A stretch of 30,496 nt of DNA from contig JAKLIN010000004.1 in assembly GCA_022709585.1 (NCBI GenBank), forward strand, positions 1 to 30,496, in the 5' to 3' direction. Each line of letters starts with the position of its first letter. Position 1 is the first letter of the stretch. Source of the stretch: Nanobdellota archaeon. GTDB lineage: Archaea > Nanobdellota > Nanobdellia > Pacearchaeales > GW2011-AR1. Below, piece after piece: positions 29,416-30,496 of the stretch. The position numbers were made by a program, and so were the translations under genes. The notes beneath the pieces are model-generated. The model was given only the letters and a program-made list of their open reading frames with translations, made no database searches and was not told the origin of the DNA.

Positions 29416-30496
29416 TTTCTATTTCTCTCCAAGTAATTTTTTTATTAAAGATTACATAAATTGCAGAAATTATCCACCAAAAAGTGAAAAGGAAAGAATA
29501 AATTGTCATAAATAAAAGAAGATTCAATTTAACACTTTCTTTGAATTTTATGTGTTTCTTAGAAAAGTACAAGTAGAATAAGAATGCAGCAGAAAATAAA
29601 GCAGTGAATACAAACGCAGGTTCACTTATGAGAGTAAGGAAGAAATGACTTATCACAAATTGATTTATCTCAGTTATATCCTGAAACCTAAAATTGATAG
29701 CATTTAAAGAAAGAAGGATTGTTTTAACTTTGATTATTCCTCGGATTGTTAAAAGAATAGTTAAAGAAACCCCAAAAATTATGCTAATCACTTGAAAGGG
29801 CAGAGTTATTGTTCCTAAAACTCCATTGCTTGGCCCGAATAGTTTTCGATAGGCCCAGAGATTTTTTACTAATCCAGAATACCACCTTCTTCTTTGTACA
29901 ACAAGCTCTTTGAAGGTATTTGGGGCAACGGTATAAACAACTGCATCTGGAGCACTCTCAATGAGATAATCATGACTTTGAATTCTCAAAGCAATTTCTA
30001 AATCTTCACTCAATGTTTTTTCATTATACCCTCCATATTTGACAAAAAATTCTCTTCTATACGCAGAAAAAGCTCCGGGAGTTACAGTGATTGAATTTAC
30101 AGAAGCAAAACTTTTTTTAGAAAAAACACCCAGATAATATTCAATATGTTGAATTCTCTGCCAGATGCTTCTTGGTTGGTAAATTCCTATAGAAGGAATC
30201 ACAGACATTATTTTTTCGTCATAAAAATATCCAATCATTTTTTTGAGAGCATCTTTTTGAGCAAAAGTATCTGCATCCATTGTTAAGATGATATCCGAAG
30301 TTGAATTATTAATCCCTAAATTAAGTGCACTACTTTTCCCCCCATTTTTCTTAGTAAGAACTCTTACTGTCGGAGCATTTTTTGAAAGGTACTTTTTTGC
30401 AATTTCATAAGTATTATCTGTACTTCCGTCGTTTACAATAATTATTTCGTACTTGTCTTTAGGATAGTCTAGCTCTAATGCAGACTCTATTGTTCT
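29402..30496 (-). CDS. processive family 2 glycosyltransferase, 5' end outside the window
   Basis: Open frame running off the right edge; 364 codons visible, N-terminus missing. From the edge inward: VNDGSTD (nucleotide-sugar binding), NGGKSSALN, the DxD motif in TMDADT, the catalytic-base ED in SEDLEIALR, and QRRRW (Q-x-x-R-W, typical of processive GT2 enzymes such as cellulose, hyaluronan and PgaC synthases). Three or four membrane helices follow. It probably makes or extends a surface polysaccharide or glycolipid at the cytoplasmic face. The next gene overlaps its 3' end by 14 nt. The frame is continuous from the ATG at 30280 to the edge, so that ATG is internal (the M of MDAD). Confidence 0.92.
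   Translation of the reverse strand, partial: RTIESALELDYPKDKYEIIIVNDGSTDNTYEIAKKYLSKNAPTVRVLTKKNGGKSSALNLGINNSTSDIILTMDADTFAQKDALKKMIGYFYDEKIMSVIPSIGIYQPRSIWQRIQHIEYYLGVFSKKSFASVNSITVTPGAFSAYRREFFVKYGGYNEKTLSEDLEIALRIQSHDYLIESAPDAVVYTVAPNTFKELVVQRRRWYSGLVKNLWAYRKLFGPSNGVLGTITLPFQVISIIFGVSLTILLTIRGIIKVKTILLSLNAINFRFQDITEINQFVISHFFLTLISEPAFVFTALFSAAFLFYLYFSKKHIKFKESVKLNLLLFMTIYSFLFTFWWIISAIYVIFNKKITWREIENEVN

Noticed and set aside
1..30496. CRISPR array or defence island
   Set aside because: No regularly spaced repeats and no cas, toxin or restriction genes are visible; the HerA-like ATPase alone, with no nuclease or SIR2 partner in view, is not evidence of one.
1..30496. Recoding of UGA (stop reassignment)
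   Set aside because: polB ends in TGA exactly after its PIP box, so TGA is a stop here.

Overview
The window reads as a compact, AT-rich archaeal chromosome segment. The information-processing genes are archaeal: family B DNA polymerase with a PCNA-binding tail, HerA-type ATPase, CDC48, RadB, NreA, Lhr helicase, archaeal topoisomerase I, RpoL, TFS, type II methionine aminopeptidase and a Sec11-like signal peptidase. Short proteins, TATA boxes 20-30 nt before many start codons (leaderless transcripts), almost no intergenic DNA and the style of the membrane proteins suggest a DPANN lineage (Pacearchaeota/Woesearchaeota-like). That lineage assignment is inference. TGA acts as a normal stop. I see no CRISPR array, IS element, intein or prophage.

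Layout. 1-4543: HerA-like ATPase (-) divergent from polB (+), then a GNAT acetyltransferase (-); a possible 38-aa ORF follows herA. 4640-6946: an m5C RNA methyltransferase and a small PUA-type RNA-binding protein (+), facing a multi-pass membrane protein (-). 7071-10631: methionine aminopeptidase (+) facing a two-gene operon (-) of a zinc-ribbon/AbrB regulator and CDC48. 10724-13373: a thioredoxin-CcdA membrane protein (-) divergent from a circularly permuted GTPase and a membrane-anchored cyclophilin (+). 13390-15115: two unrecognised genes and TspO (-). 15197-15298: a candidate small structured RNA gene. 15335-17252: signal peptidase, transcription factor S, an uncharacterised membrane protein and tRNA-Lys(CUU) (+). 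17279-21050: metallophosphoesterase, Lhr helicase and a winged-helix regulator (-). 21181-25166: a second phosphoesterase, CsaA-like tRNA-binding protein and topoisomerase I (+), with one unknown gene (-). 25179-30496: a minus-strand run of PAP2 phosphatase, NreA, RadB, RpoL, an MBF1-like regulator, a degenerate thioredoxin-like membrane protein and a 5'-truncated glycosyltransferase.

Functional themes are DNA replication and repair (PolB, HerA, Lhr plus phosphoesterase, TopA, RadB, NreA), transcription (TFS, RpoL, MBF1-like, two small regulators), translation and protein maturation (m5C methylase, MetAP, CsaA, permuted GTPase, cyclophilin, CDC48, signal peptidase) and the envelope (GT2, PAP2, thiol-redox proteins).

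There is no obvious new multi-gene system such as a defence island. The best candidates for something undescribed are the GC-rich hairpin RNA gene at 15232-15298, the paired Tyr-to-His changes in the polymerase active-site motifs, the altered Walker A of the Lhr helicase, and nested palindromes over the promoters of the two small regulators.
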